A DNA stretch of 64,000 nucleotides from Tenodera sinensis (taxonomy: Eukaryota > Arthropoda > Insecta > Mantodea > Mantidae). How positions within the stretch are numbered: position 1 is the first letter of the stretch; each line of letters begins with the position of its first letter. The stretch covers positions 112,646,735 through 112,710,734 of the forward strand of contig CM060963.1 of the NCBI GenBank assembly GCA_030765045.1, given 5' to 3'. Shown piece after piece: positions 56,914-64,000 of this stretch. A program made the translations under genes and the position numbers. Below the pieces are notes generated by a model. That model saw nothing but the letters and a program-made list of their open reading frames with translations. It did not search any database and was not told where the DNA came from.

Positions 56914-57836
56914 CGCTCCTAAGTGACGCCAGCGGAAATTTGTACCCAGGCAATACTCTTGCAAGCTTTAGAAATGATCTAGCACACCCCATTAATTTAG
57001 AGCGCGATAAATGGGTAGTGGGTTTAGCCGAATTATCCTACTCTTATGGCTATGAGTCCTTAGAGCAAGACATTTTAAACGAAACTGGGGAACTAAACAA
57101 AAATGTAATTATAACCAGGGCGGGAAGAATCGTATTCGATAAAAAGAAGTTTAAAGGTTTCAAAGATCTATATACAACTATAAAAGAGCAAGTTAAAGAC
57201 GATGATTTAAAAGAACTTTTATTGACAGAGTTTCAAGGATATCTGATGTCGCATCAAAAAGAGATATCGGACTTGGAATCTAAGAAGCAAGAGTGGGTGC
57301 CCACACATTCGGTGGCGGCGAGCGAAATCAGCAAGGCAAACAGCATTCATTTGGTATACTCAAAAAATAAGAAAGTAGTATTTGACGATACAATTTATTT
57401 TCCAACGAGAGTATACTATGGATTGGCTGACCTTGTAAACACCATAAAACAATCTCTGCCTAATTTAGATATTTATAAACTTACCAATAAGGCCATGTTC
57501 CTTGAAGTAAGCAATGACATGAAAACGCTCTTTCTCAGATCTAATAGAAAAGCAGACTTTCAGTTCCTTTACGATACAGAACCCATATTTGTCTACTGCA
57601 GTATAATAGAACCTCAATTAATAGGTGATGCTTACGTACGCTGCTTAAGAATAATTCAGTTCCCATCCTTCTCTAATCAACACATTTTTAACACAATATA
57701 TTACGTACCGGTGGAAAAAAGTTTCTTTCAAACTATCGCCATAGAATTAGTAAACAAATTTGGAACCTTGGCTAGAATTAGCACCAGCATAAAACCAACG
57801 GTGTTGGTGCTACATTTTAAAAAAGTTATTGCTTGA
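56895..57836 (+). CDS. Minor capsid (penton-like) protein
   Basis: 313 residues. FFVTLLSDASGNLYPGNTLA, then FRNDLAHPINLERDKWVVGL opens the protein in the way typical of Polinton penton/minor capsid proteins. The C-terminal part has FVYCSIIEPQLIGDAYVRCL and FNTIYYVPVEKSFFQTIAIE, with VLVLHFKK at the end, the conserved jelly-roll strands. It would occupy the capsid vertices. The start overlaps the integrase tail and the end overlaps the next gene's upstream ATG. Confidence 0.88.
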   Translation: MDQFFVTLLSDASGNLYPGNTLASFRNDLAHPINLERDKWVVGLAELSYSYGYESLEQDILNETGELNKNVIITRAGRIVFDKKKFKGFKDLYTTIKEQVKDDDLKELLLTEFQGYLMSHQKEISDLESKKQEWVPTHSVAASEISKANSIHLVYSKNKKVVFDDTIYFPTRVYYGLADLVNTIKQSLPNLDIYKLTNKAMFLEVSNDMKTLFLRSNRKADFQFLYDTEPIFVYCSIIEPQLIGDAYVRCLRIIQFPSFSNQHIFNTIYYVPVEKSFFQTIAIELVNKFGTLARISTSIKPTVLVLHFKKVIA

Positions 57837-58293
57837 TTTCAGGTCTCACGCCATCGCCTTTGAGGGGTTTTTTAACGCTAGGGATCAGGTAATAATTAAG
57901 GAATGGGCCGTGGTCACAGTGGAAGAACATCCACAAGTAATCCTCCACAATTTGCGTGCTCTACCCTGCGCGTGGAATGAGCTCACTGAAAAAGCAAAGA
58001 AAACAAATAAGTGGCTCCAAAGTCGTTTCCACGGTATTCCGTGGGAAAGTACCGGTTTCAACACATTCATGGAGGTTGTGCCAGGTACATATTTTGTGAA
58101 AGGCAAATCGCCGCAGCAGGTAGTGAAAAATTTTAATCCAGTTAATGTTGAATCTTATGGGTGTAAGAAATTGAATTTTAAATCGCCAATTTGTAACTTT
58201 CACTTATTTGGGGGCACACACTGCGCTCGATCGACGGCGCTAGCTATAGCCGAGTGGGTGTGGGATAACAGGTGGGAGTTTCCTATTTATTAA
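57829..58293 (+). CDS. Exonuclease-like Polinton protein, paralogue 1
   Basis: About 150 residues: AIAFEGFFNARDQVIIKEWA, NLRALPCAWNEL, RFHGIPWESTGFNTFM and YFVKGKSPQQVVKNF, ending HLFGGTHCARSTALAIAEWV. The arrangement (hydrophobic-x-EGF start, a central HGIPW, a later YxKG) suggests a divergent RNase H-fold 3'-5' exonuclease family seen in arthropod Polintons; this is inference. The expected first Asp is Ala here (AFE). The ATG at 57829 lies upstream of an acceptor-like TTGATTTCAG at 57833-57842. Splicing there to the leader would create an in-frame start giving a shorter N-terminus, so the true start may be 57843. Confidence 0.7.
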   Translation: MLDFRSHAIAFEGFFNARDQVIIKEWAVVTVEEHPQVILHNLRALPCAWNELTEKAKKTNKWLQSRFHGIPWESTGFNTFMEVVPGTYFVKGKSPQQVVKNFNPVNVESYGCKKLNFKSPICNFHLFGGTHCARSTALAIAEWVWDNRWEFPIY

Positions 58294-58323
58294 TTAGAAC
58301 ATTTGAAATAACAGCATTTCATA

Positions 58324-58713
58324 ATGGATCCTCTAACGGCATACTATGTTAATCAGAGCGGTGAAGGGCGTCTTGGACATTTCATTGGGCCCATGTACGT
58401 TGGGAGTCCTTATGTACAACAAGGTCAAGGATTAGGCAGCTTTCTCGGAGGTCTCTTTAGAATTGTAAAACCCATTCTCTTCACGGGAGCAAAATCTCTA
58501 GGTAAAACAGCTCTCTCTACGGGAGCCAATATACTCTCCGACATAGCAACCAAACAACCAGAAACCAAAATTAAAGACATTGTAGCCAAACGAATAGTTG
58601 AATCTACAAAAGACGCTGTCAGTAAGTTGCAGAAGGGTAAAGGTAAAAAAAGATTTCATAAAATAAAGAGAGCAGTTAAAAGAATTAAGAGAGAAAGAGA
58701 CATTTTCTCATAA
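58324..58713 (+). CDS. Adenovirus pVI-like minor protein
   Basis: 129 residues. The N-terminus has YYVNQSGEGRLGHFIGPMYV, then a Gly-rich amphipathic stretch GQGLGSFLGGLFRIVKPILF, then GAKSLGKTALSTGANILSDI, and a very basic tail (KGKKRFHKIKRAVKRIKRER). This pattern is that of Polinton proteins equated with adenovirus pVI, a cement protein with membrane-disrupting amphipathic helix and a maturation cofactor. Assignment is by family pattern and by position beside the major capsid gene. Confidence 0.85.
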   Translation: MDPLTAYYVNQSGEGRLGHFIGPMYVGSPYVQQGQGLGSFLGGLFRIVKPILFTGAKSLGKTALSTGANILSDIATKQPETKIKDIVAKRIVESTKDAVSKLQKGKGKKRFHKIKRAVKRIKRERDIFS

Positions 58714-58762
58714 ATAGACTTTGCTTAGAGAATATTTGTGCAGACCTTTAAGGGGCGACATT

Positions 58763-60064
58763 ATGATTAAATCGGAATTTGATATATTTGCTAAAAAACC
58801 GCTGCAATCGGTGGTAATTGGGAATTTTCATAGTTTATACAAACCCATTGCCCCCGTAGATCAATCAGTGTTGGAATATGTTGTCCCAGGTGATAATGAA
58901 CATTACATAGACTTAAATTTTTATTTAATGGTTAAGGGAAAATTTACGAAACTCGATGGAACAGATTTAGCAGACGAAAAGATAACGGGAGTTAATAATT
59001 TGCTACATTCGTTATTTAGTCAATTAAGTATCTCTCTAAATGGAGTTTCTATCACCCCTTCCGAAGATCTCTACCACTATAGAAGCTATTTGGAAACAGT
59101 GTTAACCTATGGTCATGATGCAGCCAATAGTCATCTCACAAACTGTTTTTGGTACTTAGACACTGCCCTTCATGGCCTCACGGGGGAGGGGGCGGCCAAA
59201 AATGGAACTTTGGCAGCTGGAGATTCAAATTTAGGTTGGAAAGAACGATGGGAAAAAAGCAAAAGATCTAAAGAAATTGTCATGTACGGTAAACTCCATG
59301 GCGATTTGTTTAATGTATCCACGCTTCTCCTTCCAGGAATCAACGTTCAAATAAAATTAACGAAATCTAAAGATTCTTTTTATTTGCTTAGCGAAGACAC
59401 GGACCCGAAAGCAAAATTTAAATTCCTAGATGCAACATTATATGTTAGAAAGGTTAAGGCTTCACCTAGCATCCTAGAGTCTCATTTGCAAACATTATTA
59501 AATGCTAATGCTATATACAATTTAATTCGCGTGGATGTTAGGTCCTTCACGTTTGGTCCCGGTCAGAGCACAATTTCCATAGACAACGCCGTATTAGGTC
59601 CTATCCCTAATAGACTATTATTTGGAATGGTCAAAAATACAAACTTTGCTGGAACTGATAATTCAAACCCTTACGAGTTTCAACATTTCGGACTTTCACA
59701 TTTTGCTATAATCATAAATGGGCAACAATTTCCTTCAGAAGGTTTGTCTATAGATACAAGCCACGAAAAGGGTTCCACTATGGCCTATCAAACCCTCTTC
59801 TCTGGTTCTGGTATTCATCACAGAAACAATGGAATCCAAATCACCCACGACTTGTATATTAAGGGACATTTCTTGCTCCTCTTTGATTTAACTCCCGATA
59901 GCTCTGCTTCAGAAGGTCATGCTAGTCTGCCCGTTAGCGGAAATGCTAGAATAGAGCTCAAATTTAAAGACAAACTTGCCGAGGCTATTACATGTATAAT
60001 GTATTGCGAATATGACAATAGTTTTCAAATTGATAGAGATAGACGTATTTTTACCGACTTCTAA
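58763..60064 (+). CDS. Major capsid protein, double jelly-roll
   Basis: 433 residues from MIKSEFDIFAKKPLQSVVIG. It has the family's head (S-E-x-D-x-F..P..Q), a YVVPGDNEHYIDLNFYLMVK strand, SEDLYHYRSYLETVLTYG, and a C-terminal GSGIHHRNNGIQITHDLYIK with HFLLLFDLTPD and a final MYCEYDNSFQIDRDR. These match Polinton major capsid proteins, which form hexon-like trimers. The start at 58763 is chosen over an in-frame ATG at 58721 because the conserved head begins there. TTTGTGCAG lies 20 bases upstream. Length is normal and the frame is intact. Confidence 0.93.
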   Translation: MIKSEFDIFAKKPLQSVVIGNFHSLYKPIAPVDQSVLEYVVPGDNEHYIDLNFYLMVKGKFTKLDGTDLADEKITGVNNLLHSLFSQLSISLNGVSITPSEDLYHYRSYLETVLTYGHDAANSHLTNCFWYLDTALHGLTGEGAAKNGTLAAGDSNLGWKERWEKSKRSKEIVMYGKLHGDLFNVSTLLLPGINVQIKLTKSKDSFYLLSEDTDPKAKFKFLDATLYVRKVKASPSILESHLQTLLNANAIYNLIRVDVRSFTFGPGQSTISIDNAVLGPIPNRLLFGMVKNTNFAGTDNSNPYEFQHFGLSHFAIIINGQQFPSEGLSIDTSHEKGSTMAYQTLFSGSGIHHRNNGIQITHDLYIKGHFLLLFDLTPDSSASEGHASLPVSGNARIELKFKDKLAEAITCIMYCEYDNSFQIDRDRRIFTDF

Positions 60065-60543
60065 TGAATACATTACAAATTGAAAAGGCTTTGCACAATA
60101 TCCCAACCTTTATGGGAGTTTTTTCTTCTGATATGTTGCCTTTACATTTTAGTAAACCTGCCACATTTGTTGTAAATTTAGACCCACACACTCTGCCTGG
60201 TTCACACTGGGTGGCTATTACTTTTGAAAACAACTTTTCGGCAAACTATTTTGATTCATATGGATTACCTCCTTTCATAAAATCCCTCAAAGCATTTATC
60301 TCATCACATGCATCACATCTTACCTATAATCAACGTCCGCTCCAAAATCTCTTCTCCAACGTGTGCGGCCAGTACGTATGCCTATACACCCTCTACATCT
60401 GCACGAGAGGTTACAACATGAAGAAATTTGTTGCCATGTTCAACTCTGAGAATGCAGACCGCCAAGCACTAAGCTTGTTTCGGAGAGAGTTTACTCCACA
60501 GAGGGCCTGCAATGGAGGCCAAACTTGCAGAAGCCGTCTATAA
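60064..60543 (+). CDS. Adenain/Ulp1-like cysteine protease
   Basis: The capsid maturation protease, 159 residues. The catalytic triad is visible as His 48 in GSHWVAI, Asp 64 in YFDSYG and Cys 101 in NVCGQYVC; Gln 94 could form the oxyanion hole. Order and spacing fit adenain. It overlaps the capsid gene's stop by one base, and its own stop codon (60541-60543) is the TAA inside the next TATA box. Likely substrates are the capsid, pVI-like and core-like proteins made next door. Confidence 0.92.
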   Translation: MNTLQIEKALHNIPTFMGVFSSDMLPLHFSKPATFVVNLDPHTLPGSHWVAITFENNFSANYFDSYGLPPFIKSLKAFISSHASHLTYNQRPLQNLFSNVCGQYVCLYTLYICTRGYNMKKFVAMFNSENADRQALSLFRREFTPQRACNGGQTCRSRL

Positions 60544-60577
60544 AAGGTAAGTGTAATCTATCTCTTACTCATTCAGA
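60539..60577 (+). promoter_or_regulatory. TATA box overlapping a stop codon, with initiator
   Basis: TATAAAAG at 60539-60546 includes the protease stop TAA at 60541-60543. TTCAGA at 60572-60577 lies about 35 bp downstream as an initiator or, alternatively, an acceptor (TTACTCATTCAG). A GTAAGTG directly after the TATA box looks like a donor, but a 31-bp intron is unlikely. Confidence 0.65.
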
Positions 60578-60582
60578 TAAGG

Positions 60583-61113
60583 ATGGCGGGGCCGTTAGTA
60601 GTGGATTATGAATCCATGAGAGGAAATAATAATGAAATCATAATAAAGGAGTTGGCCGTTGCCGGGAAAAATTTACTTCAAACTTTTCACTTTACAAGCC
60701 CATATGCTTGGAATCATAAGTTGGAAAATTTAAATAAGCATAACAAAAATGGCTTGAATTTTAACGATGGCTATGTCCCGTACAGCATGTTAAAAACTGT
60801 CCTTGAAGATGTTGTTGCCGGACACACCTCATTATATGCTTACAATGATGAAAAGTGTTCTATTCTATCGGAATTAACAAACAGAACCTTCATAAATCTA
60901 CAGAACGAATTCCATTGTCCAAGGCCAGAAAAGCTCTATCATAAAGTCCATTGTGGATTTCCCTGTCATAAATTTGCTTCAAATTATTGTGCATGCAGAC
61001 ATGCTTATGCCCTGTTCAGATGGTTAAAACATCTAAAATTTAAAAAAGAAAATGCAAGTTGTCCTTCAGATTCTATTGCTAGACACGATGCATCCTTCCT
61101 TGCAGCACTATAA
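60583..61113 (+). CDS. Exonuclease-like Polinton protein, paralogue 2
   Basis: 176 residues: LVVDYESMRGNNNEIIIKEL, FTSPYAWNHKL, GYVPYSMLKTVLEDV, SLYAYNDEKCSILSEL, then CPRPEKLYHKVHCGFPCHKF and CACRHAYALFRWLKHL. It shares the order of blocks with 57829-58293 (a hydrophobic strand then GN..E.IIKELAV, a Y..P..W segment, a C-terminal Cys/His cluster) but keeps the Asp-x-Glu (DYE) that paralogue 1 lacks. An RNase H-like fold is inferred. Its stop is embedded in the next TATA box. Confidence 0.72.
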   Translation: MAGPLVVDYESMRGNNNEIIIKELAVAGKNLLQTFHFTSPYAWNHKLENLNKHNKNGLNFNDGYVPYSMLKTVLEDVVAGHTSLYAYNDEKCSILSELTNRTFINLQNEFHCPRPEKLYHKVHCGFPCHKFASNYCACRHAYALFRWLKHLKFKKENASCPSDSIARHDASFLAAL

Positions 61114-61137
61114 AAAGGAGCAGCCTGCCACTCAACG
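61109..61137 (+). promoter_or_regulatory. TATA box overlapping a stop codon
   Basis: TATAAAAAG at 61109-61117 contains the upstream stop TAA at 61111-61113. CTCAACG at 61131-61137 is at start-site distance. CATTTCTTCGCAG, an acceptor-like tract, ends at 61154, one base before the next ATG. Confidence 0.65.
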
Positions 61138-61155
61138 TCTACATTTCTTCGCAGA

Positions 61156-61722
61156 ATGGGGAAAGGTAAACTCATCTCGAGAAGAAGACCTGTAAAGGCG
61201 CTGCCACACCCGGAAGCTGTACTACATCGGCGCACCTATTTCCTCAATCCACAGCACACAAAATACATCAGTCTGGGATTTTTTCCTGCAAGAAACTACA
61301 AAGCTCATGTGGAAATTGGAGGAGCCAAAATGCAAGGAGTGGTTTTGTCTCCTTATTATTTTACTTGCTTGCTAAATCATCTACCTAAACTGGCGGAGCA
61401 CATGTGCAACGACCAATCCTACAAGTGTGTGGAGGAGAACTTTCGTCTTAAGTGTAACGCACATAAATATGCAAAATTACATGTACAAGCCTCTCATATA
61501 AATTTAGGGCTCTGTGAAATTAATTATCTATTATGTAATGGCAACATGCTGCAACATCAATTGGACAAATTTAATGTGGCAACAGATGATGTTAAAGAAT
61601 ATGTACAAATATCTGCTAATTCTAACACATTTGTTATACCTAAAGAAAACTCATCATGTTTTGTTTTGTACGATGTAATCAGTGATGAATTGAATTCTAC
61701 ATTACTTGAAAATAAAATATAA
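61156..61722 (+). CDS. Terminal Polinton protein of unknown function
   Basis: 188 residues beginning MGKGKLISRRRPVKALPHPE, a basic head. Then YISLGFFPARNYKAHVEIGG and VLSPYYFTCLLNHLPKLAEH, a strand-helix pattern reminiscent of PC4-like ssDNA-binding folds (weak inference), then a less conserved tail with CEINYLLCNGNMLQH. It is the last gene; its stop overlaps AATAAA at 61722-61727, and its 3' end lies inside the right terminal repeat. Confidence 0.7.
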   Translation: MGKGKLISRRRPVKALPHPEAVLHRRTYFLNPQHTKYISLGFFPARNYKAHVEIGGAKMQGVVLSPYYFTCLLNHLPKLAEHMCNDQSYKCVEENFRLKCNAHKYAKLHVQASHINLGLCEINYLLCNGNMLQHQLDKFNVATDDVKEYVQISANSNTFVIPKENSSCFVLYDVISDELNSTLLENKI

Positions 61723-62054
61723 ATAAAGAAAATATTATGTGTTGGTTATTTCTTTCCTTCACAACCTTTTCCTATTTCCTGCTTAATTTATAGTCGTAAC
61801 CTTGTAACATGGTATTTGTATTCTGTCTCATAAATAGGCCTTGCACGTGCAGAAGTGTTTAGTAGTCATCGTGCGACAGGTGGTTAGGTAACAACTGCCA
61901 AAGGGTGTTATGAAATCGTGGAAGTGAAACTTTTGTCTTCACTTATCTTCAACTTTAAATTTCTTCCCGCCAAACGATCTGATTGGTGGAGGGGGAAGTC
62001 ACGTGATAAAATGCAGCAATATGATTGGTGGGCTATAGCTGCCTCCTCACTACT
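61711..62054 (-). repeat. Polinton right terminal inverted repeat
   Basis: The complement of 44480-44856, with small indels in the inner half. The poly(A) signals of the last gene (AATAAA at 61711 and 61722) lie in its inner edge, so the left repeat carries the same signals in mirror position, near 44850. Confidence 0.92.
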
Positions 62055-62060
62055 CCCATC
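62055..62060 (+). repeat. Polinton target-site duplication, right
   Basis: CCCATC, identical to 44474-44479. Confidence 0.95.
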
Positions 62061-63801
62061 ATTTGAATTTCTACTATGTCCAAAATAACGTCCCCGTCTA
62101 CCTCGATCAAATCTATTTGTATTCATATAATTCACCCTTATATTTCTTCCCCTTAGATTACCATTTCTATTTTGGTGATGCCCTTCCTGGTTACATCTAG
62201 CTTGATTTTCCCACCGGAATGATTCCATCCTTGGTACTGGTCCTTTATATCTTTCCCTAATCTCACTTCTATTCTGATAATACTGTGCCCCTTGCCCGAA
62301 AGAATTTACAGTTTCTTTTTCTTCATATTTATTTCCAAATGCGTGTTTTGGCTTATTGACTTCTAAGGCTGATAATAATTCGATCATAGCTGCAATGCTA
62401 CCGGGTCGGGCTATGATTAGGTAGTGTTGAAGCGTTTCCGGAAAATGTGGAGTAACTATATTTATTAGATCTTTTTCATCTATGGGAGGATCCAACATCT
62501 TCGATTTTCTCGCTATTCTCATAAAATAGTTGACCATCGATTCCTCCGATCTAGGATTAAACTTTCCATTGCTTAATTCAACTCTAATATTAGCCTGCCT
62601 ACTAGCCCCCCAATATCTGGTTAAAAAGATGTTCCTAAAGGTACCATAATCATTATTGTTACCCATAGAAAGGCCTAGCCAATTGGCAGCATTACCCTTT
62701 AGGCATTTTCTTACTATCACCATCTTGTACTCCTCCGGTATATGTTTCACAGTGAAGTACTCTTGTAACCCTTCTAAAAAGGCTTTAGGATCATCTGAAT
62801 CTTCATTTTCAAAAACTGGAGGTGTCATTTCATTTAAGACATGGTTAGGCCAATGTAAATTTGAATTGTCACCTGTCCCTGAGCTATTTCTGAGATCAGA
62901 ATGGGAATTACTGTTACCCCTATTTTGCATTGAAATGTCAGCTGATACACCTGGTATTGCCTTGTTTCTTGCAGCTTCATTATTAAGATTGTTGTGATTA
63001 CATGCATTTTCATTTAATTTCAAATTTTCTAAGGCCTCTTTTACCTGAGTAATTTCTGTTACTGCCCCTTTTATTTGGTCTGTAACATCCTCCAAATTTC
63101 TAGCCTGCCTTTCACTTTCTACATCAGATCTTTCCATTCTAACGTTACACCCCTGTAACTCTTCTCTAATTTCTTCCCTGTCTTTATCTAACCTTTGTGC
63201 TACCTCTTCCCTTTGTTTGTCTAATCTATGTGTTACTCTTTCCCTTTCTTTATCTAATTTTTCACTCACTTGTTGACCTAATTTCTTTTCAGAATTCTTT
63301 ACTTCTTGCCTCATTGTCTCTAATTCTCCCTTAACCTGTTCTCTATTTTCTTTTACTTCATACTAACTTTATTAATTTCCTCCCTAACTTCTTCCCTAAA
63401 GGTTTCTAAAGCTCTCTTCTGATTTTCCAATTGCATTCCCAATTCCTGTTGCCCCTTCTCTAATTTCTGTCCTAACTCTGTTCTTAATTCTTTACTAGTT
63501 TCATCTATCTTTTGACTTAACTCTGTACTCATCTTTTTCATTATCTTTTGAAACATATTCTCTATTTCTGACATAACCGCTGGCCTTTCTGAATTACTAC
63601 TAAACATTTCTGAGCTACCTCTAGGGTTTCTCTAACGTTCTGATCTTCTACTTCTTGGCATATTCTGCTACTGATTATATTTTGATTATATTCTTCCATC
63701 CTAACAACACTTTTCTCAATTTCCGGACTCTCAAAACCTAGAAAATTGCTATCACTGTCTTCCATTTCTAAGCTATTTACATGTGTTTTTCTACTCACCA
63801 A
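62061..63801 (-). pseudogene. gypsy Gag, interrupted by the Polinton
   Basis: Three minus-strand frames, 63801-63562, 63607-63353 and 63314-62061, represent one gag with two frame changes. The head is acidic (EMEDSDSNFLGFESPEIEKS). A long charged coiled coil follows (TELSQKIDETSKELRTELGQ and repeated LDKEREEV-like heptads). Then comes the retrotransposon Gag domain: MTPPVFENEDSDDPKAFLEG, KCLKGNAANWLGL and FLTRYWGASRQANIRVELSN. The Arg/Asn-rich tail runs into the Polinton; reading on into the terminal repeat adds spurious residues. Confidence 0.85.
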
Positions 63802-63826
63802 TATTTCACAATTTTCACTATTATGA

Positions 63827-63849
63827 TTTTTTTTTTTTTTTTTTTTTTT
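63827..63849 (+). repeat. 23-base T run
   Basis: An uninterrupted homopolymer in the leader of the gypsy gag (an A run on its coding strand). Confidence 0.95.
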
Positions 63850-63964
63850 AACTGCACTTAAACTTGTTCACTACACGTTTCACAGATGTTGACACGCTGG
63901 GCACCTTCTTGTTTGCTGGTTCGATGCTGGCTTGGTCGTCTTGGGGTTGGTCTATTCTCTCGAT

Positions 63965-63982
63965 GCCCCACGTTGGGTGCCA
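63965..63982 (-). promoter_or_regulatory. Primer-binding site of the gypsy element, tRNA-Lys-like
   Basis: On the minus strand it reads TGGCACCCAACGTGGGGC, two bases after the LTR edge. It differs by one base from the complement of the insect tRNA-Lys 3' end as I remember it (TGGCGCCC...). This fixes the minus-strand orientation and the LTR boundary at 63985. Confidence 0.75.
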
Positions 63983-63984
63983 TT

Positions 63985-64000
63985 TGATGCGAAAATTTAT
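63985..64000 (-). repeat. Start of the gypsy 5' LTR, running off the window
   Basis: TGATGCGAAAATTTAT, identical to 41434-41449. Confidence 0.9.

Noticed and set aside
60546..60576. A 31-bp intron between GTAAGTG and TTCAG before exonuclease-like gene 2
   Set aside because: It is too short for a normal insect intron. The acceptor could still be used with a distant donor, and the same bases fit TATA plus initiator.

Overview
The window is transposon-rich eukaryotic DNA, most likely from an insect with a large, repeat-dense genome. I see no host gene. This rests on the element types (piggyBac, mariner, Tc1-like, pogo-like, hAT, Helitron, I-clade and Jockey/CR1-like LINEs, Penelope-like, Ty3/gypsy, a tRNA-headed SINE, Polinton/Maverick), on spliceosomal introns, and on TATA boxes followed about 31 bp later by the arthropod-type initiator TCAGT. 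I cannot name the species.

Bases 1-41,400 hold a graveyard built on about three tandem copies of one ancestral segment. Its blocks recur in the same order: R1 with a Penelope RT remnant, A, B, a mariner, a CR1-type ORF1, then a mariner-containing block E. Copies start near 91, 17,512 and 29,755, and each was later hit by different elements, so sister copies act as empty sites. Examples are a piggyBac at 262-3149; piggyBac-derived elements with TTAA duplications at 5701-6707, 35126-36111 and 37210-38226; a hAT at 7593-8486 inside a mariner; several near-identical I-clade LINE copies; and a 326-bp-period tandem array of a tRNA-headed repeat at 31,096-32,530.

Bases 41,434-64,000 are a Russian doll. 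A minus-strand Ty3/gypsy element is cut in its gag gene by a 17,575-bp Polinton/Maverick at 44480-62054, with AG...CT ends, long inverted repeats and a perfect 6-bp duplication CCCATC. The Polinton is in turn cut by a hAT element at 45359-48075, with an 8-bp duplication CCATACAT and an open three-exon transposase. The second hAT intron holds a roughly 370-bp (AAT)n run.

The Polinton is nearly intact. Leftward from a central divergent promoter it carries an OB-fold-like protein, a dUTPase and an unrecognised protein split by the hAT. Rightward it carries protein-primed family-B DNA polymerase, a small unknown protein, packaging ATPase, a basic core-like protein, a conserved unknown, a chromodomain integrase broken by a frameshift and a stop, penton-like minor capsid protein, an exonuclease-like protein, a pVI-like protein, major capsid protein, adenain-like protease, a second exonuclease-like protein and a terminal unknown. 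Together these form DNA synthesis, nucleotide hygiene, capsid assembly, maturation and packaging modules; only integration is visibly disabled.

The most interesting signal is regulatory. Both divergent transcripts begin with a short leader exon ending in GTAAG. Many downstream genes have a pyrimidine-rich (C/T)AG acceptor just before their ATG, and for two genes splicing the leader (which ends in AT) to a following G would itself create an in-frame ATG. This suggests adenovirus-like leader splicing to express a compact gene string.
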